A DNA stretch of 64,000 nucleotides from Microbacterium sp. SA39 (GCF_000967865.1 NZ_JXRU01000036.1:124001-188000), one strand, 5' to 3'; shown: positions 9,813-18,304, counted from the stretch's first letter. Program-made: numbers and translations. Notes: generated by a model not told the origin, from the sequence alone.

Positions 9813-10133
9813 GTGACGTATGTGATCGCCCTCCCGTGCGTCGATGTCAAGGATCGCGCCTGCATCGACGAGTGCCCCGTTGACTGCATCTACGAGGGTG
9901 AACGCTCGCTGTACATCCACCCGGACGAGTGCGTGGACTGCGGAGCGTGCGAACCCGTGTGCCCCGTCGAGGCCATCTACTACGAAGACGATCTGCCTGA
10001 CGAGTGGCAGGACTACTACAAGGCCAACGTCGAGTTCTTCGACGAGATCGGGTCGCCCGGTGGTGCCGCGAAGGTCGGCGTCTACACGTTCGACCACCCG
10101 ATCATCGCCGCCCTGCCGCCTCAGGGCGAGTAG
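9813..10133 (+). CDS. fdxA: 7Fe (3Fe-4S/4Fe-4S) ferredoxin
   Basis: A 106-residue small electron carrier of the FdxA/FdxC type. The N-terminal cluster region is [20 protein letters not shown] and the second cluster motif is [20 protein letters not shown], the C-x2-C-x2-C-x3-CP pattern of a 4Fe-4S site. An acidic C-terminal half ([20 protein letters not shown]) is typical of the actinobacterial group. dapC starts 9 bases after its stop, the same pairing I recall as fdxC-dapC in Mycobacterium. It probably serves general redox reactions; a specific partner is not evident. Confidence 0.95.
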   Translation: MTYVIALPCVDVKDRACIDECPVDCIYEGERSLYIHPDECVDCGACEPVCPVEAIYYEDDLPDEWQDYYKANVEFFDEIGSPGGAAKVGVYTFDHPIIAALPPQGE

Positions 10134-10142
10134 GCGCCGTCC

Positions 10143-11255
10143 GTGAGCGTCCACGACCTCGCCGACTACCCGTGGGACGCCGTGGTGCCGTTCCGCGAGC
10201 GCGCCGCCCTGCACCCGCAGGGTCTCGTCGACCTGTCCGTCGGCTCGCCCGTCGACCCGACGCCGGAGATCATCCGCCGGGCTCTGGCGGAGGCGACCGA
10301 TGCGCACGCCTATCCGCAGACCCTCGGCACATCGACACTCCGCGAGGCGATCGTCGCCTGGTACGCGCGTCGCCGCGGGGTGCCCGACCTGACGGTCGAC
10401 AACGTGCTCCCCACGATCGGTTCGAAGGAGCTCGTCGCGCTGCTGCCGACCCTGCTGGGACTCGGCGCCGGCGACATCGTCGTGCACCCGCGCGTCGCCT
10501 ATCCCACCTATGAGGTCGGCGCTCGCGTGGTCGGAGCGACGCCGGTCGCCGCGGACGACCCCGCGCAGTGGCCCGAGGGCGCGAAGCTGATCTGGATCAA
10601 CACTCCGGGAAACCCTGACGGGCGCACCTGGACCGTGGACGAGCTGAGCGCCGCCGTCCGGCGTGCCCGCGAACTCGGTGCCGTTCTGGCGAGCGACGAG
10701 TGCTACGCAGAGCTCGGCTGGGACGGTGCGTGGGCGACCGAGCCCATCCCGTCGATCCTCGACCCCCGCGTGACAGGCGGCACGCGGTCGAATCTGCTCA
10801 GCGTGTACTCCCTGAGCAAGCAGTCGAACCTCGCAGGCTACCGTGCCGCTTTCGTCGCAGGCTGCGCGCGCATCGTCGGCGACCTGCTCACGGCTCGTAA
10901 GCATCTCGGTCTGATGCCTCCTGCGCCCGTGCAGCATGCCATGGCGATCGCTCTCGGCGACGACGAGCACGTCGCCGTTCAGAAGGAGCTCTACCGCACG
11001 CGGCGCGACACGCTGCGTCCGGCTCTGGAAGCAGCGGGATTCCGCATCGACGGCTCCGAAGCGGGCCTCTACCTCTGGGCGACGGAGGGACGGGATGCCT
11101 GGGAGTCGATGGGGCGCTTGGCTGACCTCGGCATCCTCGCGGGTCCAGGGCCGTTCTACGGCACCGCCTCCGGGCAGCACGTGAGGCTCGCGCTGACCGC
11201 GGCGACGGATCGGGTGGCCGAGGCCGCGCGCCGCCTCCATGACGCTGATCTGTAG
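10143..11255 (+). CDS. dapC: Succinyldiaminopimelate transaminase DapC
   Basis: A 370-residue fold-type I PLP aminotransferase. It makes N-succinyl-LL-2,6-diaminopimelate in the succinylase route to meso-DAP and lysine. The Schiff-base lysine is K226 in VYSLSKQSNLAGYR; the substrate/cofactor motifs INTPGNPDGRTW and DECYAELGW are present, as is VGSPVDPTPEIIR near the N-terminus. Actinobacterial DapC proteins are this length. It lies 9 bases behind fdxA and probably shares its transcript. dapD and dapE, the steps before and after, are at 14957 and 15976. Confidence 0.93.
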   Translation: MSVHDLADYPWDAVVPFRERAALHPQGLVDLSVGSPVDPTPEIIRRALAEATDAHAYPQTLGTSTLREAIVAWYARRRGVPDLTVDNVLPTIGSKELVALLPTLLGLGAGDIVVHPRVAYPTYEVGARVVGATPVAADDPAQWPEGAKLIWINTPGNPDGRTWTVDELSAAVRRARELGAVLASDECYAELGWDGAWATEPIPSILDPRVTGGTRSNLLSVYSLSKQSNLAGYRAAFVAGCARIVGDLLTARKHLGLMPPAPVQHAMAIALGDDEHVAVQKELYRTRRDTLRPALEAAGFRIDGSEAGLYLWATEGRDAWESMGRLADLGILAGPGPFYGTASGQHVRLALTAATDRVAEAARRLHDADL

Positions 11256-11295
11256 AACACCTCTTCAGAACGGCTGACTGTTTGGTGAATGTCAC

Positions 11296-11315
11296 AGTAG
11301 GCCTGTGTGCCTACT
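11296..11315. promoter_or_regulatory. gltA: Inverted repeat abutting the gltA -10
   Basis: AGTAGGC, a 6-base spacer, and GCCTACT: perfect 7-base arms. The last T is the first base of the TAGGCT -10 at 11315-11320, so a bound protein would cover the promoter. Confidence 0.4.
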
Positions 11316-11320
11316 AGGCT
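11315..11320 (+). promoter_or_regulatory. gltA: Candidate -10 of citrate synthase gene
   Basis: TAGGCT. It would start transcription near 11327 and give a leader of about 125 bases, unlike the leaderless genes nearby. Confidence 0.4.
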
Positions 11321-11324
11321 GTAA

Positions 11325-11446
11325 AAGCGATTCGGTCGTAACCCGACCTGGCGCTTCGGCGCCGTGAGATCCCCCTAAATTCCGGCTTGATCAAGATCTT
11401 GTCCGACACCGATGCGACGCGCTGACGGTCGGACACCACGAGGAGG
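11325..11446 (+). promoter_or_regulatory. gltA: Structured 5' leader of citrate synthase mRNA
   Basis: The leader contains a hairpin AAGCG/CGCTT enclosing GGTCG/CGACC (11325-11356). A competing GGCGC-TTCG-GCGCC hairpin (11350-11363) uses the same 3' bases. Overlapping palindromes CTTGATCAAG and CAAGATCTTG occupy 11386-11401, and an arm pair GTCCGAC/GTCGGAC (11401-11407, 11428-11434) ends just before AGGAGG (11441-11446). I recognise no known riboswitch class. Confidence 0.4.
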
Positions 11447-11451
11447 CCCGC

Positions 11452-12741
11452 GTGAGTGCAGCGGCAGACCAGACGGCGAAGCTGACGATCGGCGACACGA
11501 CCGCCGAGTTCCCGCTGGTGCGCGGCACGGCAGGCCACGACAGCATCGACTTCTCGACTCTGACCCGGCAGACCGGCTACACGGGCCTGGACTACGGGTT
11601 CGTCAACACTGCCTCGACGAAGTCGGACATCACGTTCATCGACGGTGACAAGGGCATCCTGCGCTACCGCGGGTATCCGATCGAGCAGCTGGCCGGCTCC
11701 ACGAGCTACCTCGAGGTGGCCTGGCTGCTGATCTACGGCGAGCTGCCCTCGGCCTCCGAGCTCTCGGAGTTCGACGAGAAGATCCGGCGTCACACTCTCC
11801 TGCACGAAGACCTCAAGCGCTTCTTCTCGGCGCTGCCGCACACGGCCCATCCGATGTCGGTGCTCTCGTCGGCGGTCGCCGCGCTCTCGACGTACTACGA
11901 GGGCCAGACCGACCCGCACAACCCCGAGCACGTCGAGCTGAACATGGTGCGCATGCTCGCCAAGCTCCCCGTGATCGCGGCGTATGCGCACAAGAAGAGC
12001 GTCGGCCAGGCATTCCTCTATCCCGACAACTCGTTGAGCTTCGTGGACAACTTCCTCAAGCTGAACTTCGGCGTGCTGTCCGAGCCGTACGAGATCAACC
12101 CGGTCATGTCGAAGGCGCTCGAACTGCTCCTCATCCTGCACGAGGACCACGAGCAGAATGCGTCCACGTCGACCGTCCGTCTGGTCGGTTCCACCGGCGC
12201 CAACCAGTTCGCGTCGATCTCCGCCGGCATCCAGGCCCTGTCCGGTCCGCTGCACGGCGGCGCGAACGAGGCCGTGCTCACGATGCTCGGCCAGATCCGT
12301 GATTCCGGCCAGAGCGTGTCGCGCTTCGTGGAGCGGGTGAAGAACAAGGAAGAGGGCGTGAAGCTGATGGGCTTCGGGCACCGGGTGTACAAGAACTACG
12401 ACCCGCGAGCCAAGCTCGTCAAGGATGCCGCCGATGAGGTGCTGTCCTCCCTCGGCGTCACCGATCCGCTCCTCGACCTCGCCAAGGAGCTCGAAGAGCT
12501 CGCGCTCGCCGACGACTACTTCCGCGAGCGTCGCCTGTACCCCAACGTCGACTTCTACACCGGCGTCATCTACAAGGCGATGGGCTTCCCCACACGCATG
12601 TTCACGGTGCTCTTCGCCATCGGCCGCCTGCCGGGCTGGCTGGCGCAGTGGCGAGAGCTGCAGCTCGACCCGCAGACGAAGATCGGTCGCCCGCAGCAGC
12701 TCTACACAGGATCTCCGGAGCGCCATTTCCCGACGCGCTGA
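11452..12741 (+). CDS. gltA: Citrate synthase
   Basis: A 429-residue type II (hexameric-class) citrate synthase that condenses oxaloacetate with acetyl-CoA at entry to the TCA cycle. The catalytic residues are visible: H268 in GPLHGGANEA, H310 in GFGHRVYKNYDP and D367 in NVDFYTGVIY. FIDGDKGILRYRGYPIEQLA and FAIGRLPGWLAQWREL are family signatures. GTG 11452 has a strong AGGAGG 6 bases upstream. The long leader and palindromes upstream suggest expression control, as known for gltA in Corynebacterium (regulators there differ and cannot be assigned here). Confidence 0.98.
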   Translation: MSAAADQTAKLTIGDTTAEFPLVRGTAGHDSIDFSTLTRQTGYTGLDYGFVNTASTKSDITFIDGDKGILRYRGYPIEQLAGSTSYLEVAWLLIYGELPSASELSEFDEKIRRHTLLHEDLKRFFSALPHTAHPMSVLSSAVAALSTYYEGQTDPHNPEHVELNMVRMLAKLPVIAAYAHKKSVGQAFLYPDNSLSFVDNFLKLNFGVLSEPYEINPVMSKALELLLILHEDHEQNASTSTVRLVGSTGANQFASISAGIQALSGPLHGGANEAVLTMLGQIRDSGQSVSRFVERVKNKEEGVKLMGFGHRVYKNYDPRAKLVKDAADEVLSSLGVTDPLLDLAKELEELALADDYFRERRLYPNVDFYTGVIYKAMGFPTRMFTVLFAIGRLPGWLAQWRELQLDPQTKIGRPQQLYTGSPERHFPTR

Positions 12742-12755
12742 GCGGCCGGCATCCG

Positions 12756-13226
12756 ATGCCCGTCGTCAGCGCCGAGACCGTCGTCGCTGTCGATGCCGCG
12801 ACGGCGTTCGCCGTATCGCAGACGACAGGCGCGATCCGTCGCCGCTGGGACCCGTTCATCAGCGAGCAGCATTTCCTCGATGATGCGGATGCCGCCGCCA
12901 CAGGCGTCCGTACCTTCACGCGACAGCGCTTCGGCTTCGCGATGGTGAGCAGCTACGTCTCGTATGCGCCTCCGACGAACGTCGGGATGGTGATGGAGAG
13001 CGGCCCGTGGTTCTTCGAGAAGCTCGGCGGTGGGTGGCGTTTCACGGCCGTCCCCGAGGGCGCCAGAGCTGTGTGGAAGTACAACTTCTCCTGCCGGCCG
13101 GCCTGGCTCGCGCCGATCGCCGAGTGGATCGGCGCCCGCGTGCTCGGCTTCGAGATCCGGCGCCGCCTCGAGGGATTCGCGCGCGGATGCTCGGATCCCG
13201 TCGTGCTGGAGTCGGTCCGGCACTGA
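12756..13226 (+). CDS. SRPBCC (START-like) family protein
   Basis: A 156-residue protein with the SRPBCC pattern: an N-terminal strand with VVAVDAATAFAV, WDPFISEQHFLDD, central strands and a long C-terminal helix (RRRLEGFARGCSDP). The fold makes a deep hydrophobic pocket used for lipid or polyketide ligands, but no ligand can be named. ATG 12756 is 14 bases after the gltA stop, so it may be co-transcribed; longer in-frame starts lie inside gltA. A strong hairpin closes the unit. Confidence 0.75.
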   Translation: MPVVSAETVVAVDAATAFAVSQTTGAIRRRWDPFISEQHFLDDADAAATGVRTFTRQRFGFAMVSSYVSYAPPTNVGMVMESGPWFFEKLGGGWRFTAVPEGARAVWKYNFSCRPAWLAPIAEWIGARVLGFEIRRRLEGFARGCSDPVVLESVRH

Positions 13227-13251
13227 CGCCGCGACCGCTTCGGTTGCGAGG

Positions 13252-13298
13252 TGACGCGAAAGGTCGCCGGCACGAGTGCACGGCGACCTTTCGCGTCA
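13252..13298. terminator. Bidirectional terminator hairpin
   Basis: Perfect 18-base arms (13252-13269, 13281-13298) with an 11-base loop between convergent genes. It has A-tracts and T-tracts inside the arms but no run of T after it on either side. Confidence 0.8.
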
Positions 13299-13342
13299 AC
13301 CGATCTGCGGGCAGATCAGATCAGAGTTTCAGAGAGTGGCTA

Positions 13343-14719
13343 TCAGCGGCCCTGGTAGCCGCGGCCGCCGCCCTGGCCCTGGCGCGCTGCGCCGCCCTGA
13401 CGAGCTGCGCCGCCCTGTCCGCCCTGACCGGAGCGGGGACGACGGCGGCGTGCAGGGGGAGTGGATGCGCCGGGGCGCTCTCCGCCGGCCGGACGCTGCT
13501 TGGCCTGACGCTGCGGCTGCTGCGCCTGGACCGGTGCGGGGCGGACGTGCTCTGCGCGCTCGGGAACGAGACCCGAGATGGCATCCTGCGTCGCATTCTC
13601 CAGCGGTGCGTCGATCGCGGCCTTGCGGAGCAGATCCTTGACGTCGCGGCGCTGCTCGGGGAGCACGACCGTGACGACGGTTCCGGCAGCGCCGGCACGC
13701 GCGGTACGACCCGAGCGGTGCAGGTACGCCTTGTGCTCGACGGGCGGGTCGACGTGGACGACCAGGTCGACGTTGTCGACGTGAACGCCTCGGGCCGCGA
13801 CGTCGGTCGCGACGAGCACGCGCACGCCACCGTCGGCCGGAGCGGCCGAGAAGGCGCTGAGGTTGCGCTCACGTGCGTTCTGCGACAGGTTGCCGTGCAG
13901 ATCGACGGCCGGGATGCCGGCGGCGGTGAGCGACTTGGCGAGCTTCTTCGCCTGGTGCTTGGTGCGCGTGAACAGGATTCGGCGGCCCGTGCCGGACGCG
14001 AGGTCGCGCACGAGAGCCGTCTTGTTGTCGGTCGAGTCGACGACCAGCACGCGGTGCGTCATCTCGCCGACGGGCACGCTCTCCTCGTCGACCTCGTGGC
14101 TCACGGCGTTCGAGAGGAAGCGGCGGACGAGGGTGTCGATGCCGCGATCCAGCGTCGCGCTGAACAGCAGTCGCTGACCACCGGTCGGCGTCGCGGTGAG
14201 GATGCGCGTGACACCGGGCAGGAAGCCGAGGTCGGCCATGTGGTCGGCCTCATCCAGCACGGTGACCTCGACGGCGTCGAGCTGCACGACACGCTGCTTC
14301 ATGAGGTCTTCGAGGCGGCCGGGGCACGCGACGACGATGTCGACGCCGTTGCGCATGGCCTGCTCCTGCGGGCGCTGGCTGACGCCGCCGAACACGGTCG
14401 TGACGCGAAGGCCCTTGGCCTCGGCGAGCGGCGCGATCGTTGCCGCGATCTGGGTGGCCAGCTCACGGGTCGGGGCGAGAACCAGGCCGCGGGGGTGTCC
14501 GGGGCGGCTCTTGCGCGACGAAGCGGCGAGGCGAGTGACGAGGGGGAGCGCGAACGCGATCGTCTTGCCGCTGCCGGTGCGGCCGCGGCCGAGCAGGTCA
14601 CGGCCTGCGAGGGAGTCGGGAAGCGTGTCGCGCTGAATCGCGAACGCCTCGGTCTTGCCGTCCTTCGAGAGGACGGCGGCGAGGTCGGCGGGCACGCCGA
14701 GATCGAGGAAGGAAGTCAT
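13343..14719 (-). CDS. DEAD-box RNA helicase (RhlE-like), first copy
   Basis: A 458-residue ATP-dependent RNA helicase: Q-motif region AFAIQRDTLPDSLAG, motif I GRTGSGKT, Ia APTRELATQ, Ib CPGRLEDL, II DEADHMADLGF, III SATLD, IV-VI TRTKHQAKK, VATDVAARGVHVDNVD and HRSGRTARAG. The C-terminal 70 residues are basic and Gly/Arg/Gln-rich (GQGGQGGAARQ), an RNA-binding tail. ATG 14719 gives MTSFLDLG; a GTG 24 bases upstream is less likely. About 100 bases separate the start from a TAGCCT -10 (14827-14832). Likely roles are ribosome assembly or RNA decay. Confidence 0.92.
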   Translation of the reverse strand: MTSFLDLGVPADLAAVLSKDGKTEAFAIQRDTLPDSLAGRDLLGRGRTGSGKTIAFALPLVTRLAASSRKSRPGHPRGLVLAPTRELATQIAATIAPLAEAKGLRVTTVFGGVSQRPQEQAMRNGVDIVVACPGRLEDLMKQRVVQLDAVEVTVLDEADHMADLGFLPGVTRILTATPTGGQRLLFSATLDRGIDTLVRRFLSNAVSHEVDEESVPVGEMTHRVLVVDSTDNKTALVRDLASGTGRRILFTRTKHQAKKLAKSLTAAGIPAVDLHGNLSQNARERNLSAFSAAPADGGVRVLVATDVAARGVHVDNVDLVVHVDPPVEHKAYLHRSGRTARAGAAGTVVTVVLPEQRRDVKDLLRKAAIDAPLENATQDAISGLVPERAEHVRPAPVQAQQPQRQAKQRPAGGERPGASTPPARRRRPRSGQGGQGGAARQGGAARQGQGGGRGYQGR

Positions 14720-14826
14720 AGGGGTATATCTCCGAGAGTGCACGCACGAACCATCAGGGCCGGGTGCGGAAGGTGGGCGACGGCGCGGGATCGCGCATCG
14801 TTTCGCCGTTCGAAATGGCCAGAACC

Positions 14827-14832
14827 AGGCTA
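14827..14832 (-). promoter_or_regulatory. Candidate -10 of first DEAD-box helicase gene
   Basis: TAGCCT on the minus strand within the 237-base gap between dapD and the helicase. It implies a leader of about 100 bases containing a short GCGCG/CGCGC hairpin. I see no other feature in the gap. Confidence 0.35.
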
Positions 14833-14956
14833 GTGGCGCGGGAGCGTGTCGACGACGCAGACGTCTCGCATCGCGAGGAACGTCGTGCCGACACTATCAC
14901 GCACAACCTGGGAGGAGACTCGCCACGCAGGCGGAGCGGTCGCCGGCGGCGGTGCC

Positions 14957-15910
14957 TCAGGCGTGCAGCGCCTCGTTGAGCGTCACGCCGGTACCGGCAC
15001 GACGCACAGCTTCGACGGCCCCGCTCAGCGAGTTGCGGCGGAACAGGAGGCCGTCCTGGCCGGACAGGTCCGCGCCCTTCACGGTCTTCCTGCCGCCGTC
15101 GGGGGTGACGGGTCCGTCGACCAGCACGATCTTGGTGCCCGCGGTGACGTAGAGCCCGGCTTCGACGATGCAGTCGTCGCCGAGGGAGATGCCGATGCCG
15201 GCGTTGGCTCCCAGCAGCGTGCGTGCTCCGATCGAGACGCGGTGCGTGCCGCCGCCCGACAGCGTCCCCATGATCGAGGAACCGCCGCCGATGTCGCTGC
15301 CGTCGCCCACGACGACGCCCTGCGAGATGCGACCCTCGACCATCGAGGCGCCCAGCGTGCCGGCGTTGAAGTTGACGAAGCCCTCATGCATCACGGTCGT
15401 GCCGGGGGAGAGGTATGCGCCGAGGCGTACGCGGGAGGCGTCGGCGATGCGGACGCCGGCGGGCTGCACGTAGTCGGTCAGGCGCGGGAACTTGTCGAGG
15501 CCCTGCACCTGGATGCCGGCGCGCTGGAGGACCGGACGCAGGCGAGCCGCGTCGGCGGGGTGCACGGGCCCCGCGTTGGTCCAGGCGACGTTGGGCAGGT
15601 GGCCGAAGATGCCGTCGAGGTTCAGCTCGTTCGGTCGCACCACGAGGTGCGACAGGGCGTGCAGGCGCAGGTAGGCGTCGGCCGTGGAGGCCGGCGGGGT
15701 GCCCAGATCGATCTGAAGCTGAACGAGTTCGACGGTGACGTTGCGGCGCTCGTCAGGACCGGTGAGGGACAGCCAAGTGGCCGAAGCCGCCGCAGCATCG
15801 CCCGCGGACGGCGATCCGGTGCGGACTTCGGGGTACCACGCGTCCAGGACCGTGCCGTCTCCGGCGATCGTGGTCAGTCCGATTCCCCATACGCTGCGCG
15901 AGTCCGTCAT
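14957..15910 (-). CDS. dapD: Tetrahydrodipicolinate N-succinyltransferase DapD (actinobacterial type)
   Basis: A 317-residue enzyme transferring succinyl from succinyl-CoA to tetrahydrodipicolinate, the first committed step of the succinylase DAP route. The N-terminal domain (GIGLTTIAGDGTVLDAWYPE) is the actinobacterial form. The middle is a left-handed beta helix of hexapeptide repeats (RISQGVVVGDGSDIGGGSSI, IGARTLLGANAGIGISLGDD), and the C-terminal tail ends near RAGTGVTLNEALHA. ATG 15910 has TAGCGT 6 bases upstream. It is divergent from dapE, the last step of the same branch, with 65 bases between. Confidence 0.95.
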   Translation of the reverse strand: MTDSRSVWGIGLTTIAGDGTVLDAWYPEVRTGSPSAGDAAAASATWLSLTGPDERRNVTVELVQLQIDLGTPPASTADAYLRLHALSHLVVRPNELNLDGIFGHLPNVAWTNAGPVHPADAARLRPVLQRAGIQVQGLDKFPRLTDYVQPAGVRIADASRVRLGAYLSPGTTVMHEGFVNFNAGTLGASMVEGRISQGVVVGDGSDIGGGSSIMGTLSGGGTHRVSIGARTLLGANAGIGISLGDDCIVEAGLYVTAGTKIVLVDGPVTPDGGRKTVKGADLSGQDGLLFRRNSLSGAVEAVRRAGTGVTLNEALHA

Positions 15911-15916
15911 GCTTCC

Positions 15917-15922
15917 ACGCTA
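15917..15922 (-). promoter_or_regulatory. dapD: -10 element, leaderless dapD transcript
   Basis: TAGCGT on the minus strand, 6 bases before ATG 15910. It pairs with the divergent dapE -10 at 15964-15969, so both promoters share a 65-base gap. Confidence 0.55.
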
Positions 15923-15963
15923 GCGCGCCCGCCGGTCGGAGACGTCACGCATGACGGGGTAAG

Positions 15964-15969
15964 TAGGCT
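15964..15969 (+). promoter_or_regulatory. dapE: -10 element, leaderless dapE transcript
   Basis: TAGGCT, then GATGGC, then ATG 15976. Confidence 0.6.
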
Positions 15970-15975
15970 GATGGC

Positions 15976-17049
15976 ATGCTGCTCGATCTGACCACTTCCT
16001 CGGTGGAACTCACCCGCGCACTGTGCGACATCCCGAGCGTCTCCGGAGACGAGAAGGTCCTCGCCGACGCGATCGAGGCGGCCGTCGCACCGCTGCCGCA
16101 CCTCGAGGTCATCCGCCACGGCAACACCGTCGTCGCCCGCACGAATCTCGGCCGTGCACAGCGCGTCGCGATCGCGGGGCACATCGACACGGTGCCCATC
16201 AACGCGAACGTCCCCACCCGCGACGTCGAGATCGAAGGCACGCCCTACCTCTGGGGGCGCGGCACGGTTGACATGAAGGCGGGCACGGCCGTGCAGCTGA
16301 AACTCGCCGCGGAGCTCACGGATCCCGCGATCGACATCACCTGGATGTGGTATGACAACGAAGAGGTCGAGGCTTCGAAGAACGGCCTCGGGCTGCTCGC
16401 CGCGGTACGTCCGGAGCTGTTCCAGGCGGACTTCGCGATCCTGGGCGAACCGTCCAACGGCGAGGTCGAGGGAGGATGCAACGGCACGCTGCGCGCGATC
16501 GTGCGCACGACCGGTGTCCGCGCGCACGCCGCCCGCGCGTGGATCGGCGAGAACGCCATCCATCGTGCAGCGCCCATCCTCGCCCGCCTCGCCGAGTACC
16601 GCGCCAGGGAAGTGCCGGTCGACGGTCTCGTGTACCGCGAGAGCCTGAGCGCCGTGCGGATCACCGGCGGCGTCGCCGGGAACGTGATCCCCGACGCCTG
16701 CGAGGTCGAGGTGAACTACCGCTTCGCCCCGAGCAAGTCGGCCGCCGACGCCGCGGCACATGTGCGCGGCGTGCTCGCCGGATTCGACGTCGAGATCACG
16801 GATGCCGCCGAGGGCGCCCGCCCGGGACTCGATGCCCCGATCGCGCAGCAGTTCGTGAAAGCCGTCGGAGCCGAACCGCGGCCGAAATACGGGTGGACCG
16901 ACGTCGCACGCTTCTCGGCCCTCGGCATCCCCGCGGTGAACTACGGCCCCGGCGACCCGCATCTCGCCCACCACGACGAGGAGCGCGTTCCGCTCGCGCA
17001 GATCGACGCCGTGGAGCAGGGCCTGCGCGCATGGCTCACCTCGCGCTGA
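15976..17049 (+). CDS. dapE: Succinyl-diaminopimelate desuccinylase DapE
   Basis: A 357-residue M20-family di-zinc amidase that releases succinate to give LL-DAP. Metal and catalytic motifs: AGHIDTVPI with H69 and D71, GRGTVDMKAGTA with a bridging aspartate, and YDNEEVEASKNGL with the catalytic and metal glutamates. The second lid domain follows (VEGGCNGTLRAIVRTTGVRA). The C-terminal histidine is in DPHLAHHDEE. The start is fixed by the leaderless -10. The mannosyltransferase gene overlaps its 3' end by 19 bases. Confidence 0.95.
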   Translation: MLLDLTTSSVELTRALCDIPSVSGDEKVLADAIEAAVAPLPHLEVIRHGNTVVARTNLGRAQRVAIAGHIDTVPINANVPTRDVEIEGTPYLWGRGTVDMKAGTAVQLKLAAELTDPAIDITWMWYDNEEVEASKNGLGLLAAVRPELFQADFAILGEPSNGEVEGGCNGTLRAIVRTTGVRAHAARAWIGENAIHRAAPILARLAEYRAREVPVDGLVYRESLSAVRITGGVAGNVIPDACEVEVNYRFAPSKSAADAAAHVRGVLAGFDVEITDAAEGARPGLDAPIAQQFVKAVGAEPRPKYGWTDVARFSALGIPAVNYGPGDPHLAHHDEERVPLAQIDAVEQGLRAWLTSR

Positions 17050-18248
17050 GCACTGCACGACGCTGGGCGCGGATGCCGCTGGCGCTGCGCATCGCCGTCG
17101 TCTATCTCGCGGCGCGACTGGTCACCACCGGATTCCTCATCGCGGCGGCATCCCTCTCCACCTCGTCTTCCCGCTTCGGGGCGGATGCCGGTCTCACCGA
17201 CTTCGTCGTCGGATGGGACGCGCAGTGGTACTGGCTCGTCGCCGAATCCGGGTATCCGGCAGTTCTCCCGCTGACCGAGTCCGGCGACGTCGCAGAGAAC
17301 CCCTGGGCGTTCATGCCGGTCTTCGCCTACGCGGCCAAGGCGATCGGCTTCGTGCTCGGGTCGTGGGGAGCAGGCGCGCTCGTGCTCTCCTCGGTGGCCG
17401 GCTATCTCGCATGCCTGGCGCTGCACCGCCTGCTCCGCGACCGCATCGGCGTATCGGCGGCGATGTGGGCCGTCGTGTTCTTCGCGGCGGGCCCGCTCGC
17501 CGCGATGTTCCAGGTCGGATACGCGGAGACGCTGTTCCTGCTGCTGCTCTTCCTCGCACTCGACGCGACCACGCGACGGCGCTATGCCTGGCTCTATCTG
17601 CTCGTCCCGGTGATGGGCTTCACCAGGCCGGGAATCCTGGCCTTCGCGCTGTACCTGGGTCTGCACGGCATCCTGCGCGGGGTCCGTCGGCGCGACGATC
17701 CGCTCACCGCGAGGGAGATCACGCACATCATCGCCCTCGGTGCGCTCGCGACAGCGACCGGCTTCGCGTGGCAGGTCATCGCCGGAATCGTCACCGGCGA
17801 TCCCGGTGCGTATCTCGCGACGGAGCTGGCGTGGCGTCGTCACTGGGTCGCGGGCGGCGTCGAGGCTTTCGTGCCGTTCGAGGGATGGGTGCAGGCGTCC
17901 CAGTTCTGGTTCGGCTTCTGGGCGCTTCCCACCTGGGCGGCGCCGGTGGCTCTGGTTCTGCTCGTCGTCGCGGCGGGCGCCGCGCTGCTGTCCCTCCCAC
18001 AGGTGCGCGCACTCGGGCCGGATCTGCGGCTCTGGAGCGCGAGCTACCTCCTCTACCTGCTGGCGGTGTTCTTCCCGCAGTCGAGCACCTTCCGGCTGCT
18101 GTTGCCGCTGAGCCCCGTGTGGGGAGCGGTCGCAGTGCCGCGGTCACGGCCCTGGCGTGTCGGCGTGCTGGCCCTGTGTCTCCTCGGTCAATGGCTCTGG
18201 ATCTACCCGATGTACGCACTCGGGAACACGTTCTGGCAGGTGCCCTGA
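17031..18248 (+). CDS. Mannosyltransferase-family membrane protein (PIG-V/Gpi18-like)
   Basis: A 405-residue polytopic protein with about ten spans. The first extracytoplasmic loop has WDAQWYWLVAESGYP, the conserved D-x2-WY motif of PIG-V-type and related dolichyl/polyprenyl-phosphate-mannose transferases, and AGPLAAMFQVGYAETLFLLL is the family's second signature (SxxYSEx-like). It probably adds a mannose to a lipid or protein at the outer face; the acceptor is unknown. ATG 17031 overlaps dapE by 19 bases; ATG 17073 is an alternative without a ribosome binding site. Read-through from dapE is likely. Confidence 0.8.
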   Translation: MAHLALSTARRWARMPLALRIAVVYLAARLVTTGFLIAAASLSTSSSRFGADAGLTDFVVGWDAQWYWLVAESGYPAVLPLTESGDVAENPWAFMPVFAYAAKAIGFVLGSWGAGALVLSSVAGYLACLALHRLLRDRIGVSAAMWAVVFFAAGPLAAMFQVGYAETLFLLLLFLALDATTRRRYAWLYLLVPVMGFTRPGILAFALYLGLHGILRGVRRRDDPLTAREITHIIALGALATATGFAWQVIAGIVTGDPGAYLATELAWRRHWVAGGVEAFVPFEGWVQASQFWFGFWALPTWAAPVALVLLVVAAGAALLSLPQVRALGPDLRLWSASYLLYLLAVFFPQSSTFRLLLPLSPVWGAVAVPRSRPWRVGVLALCLLGQWLWIYPMYALGNTFWQVP

Positions 18249-18304
18249 AGATGAATGACCGGTGCAATTCTCACAGGTGACGTCCAGGCGCCGGTCACAC
18301 CCGA

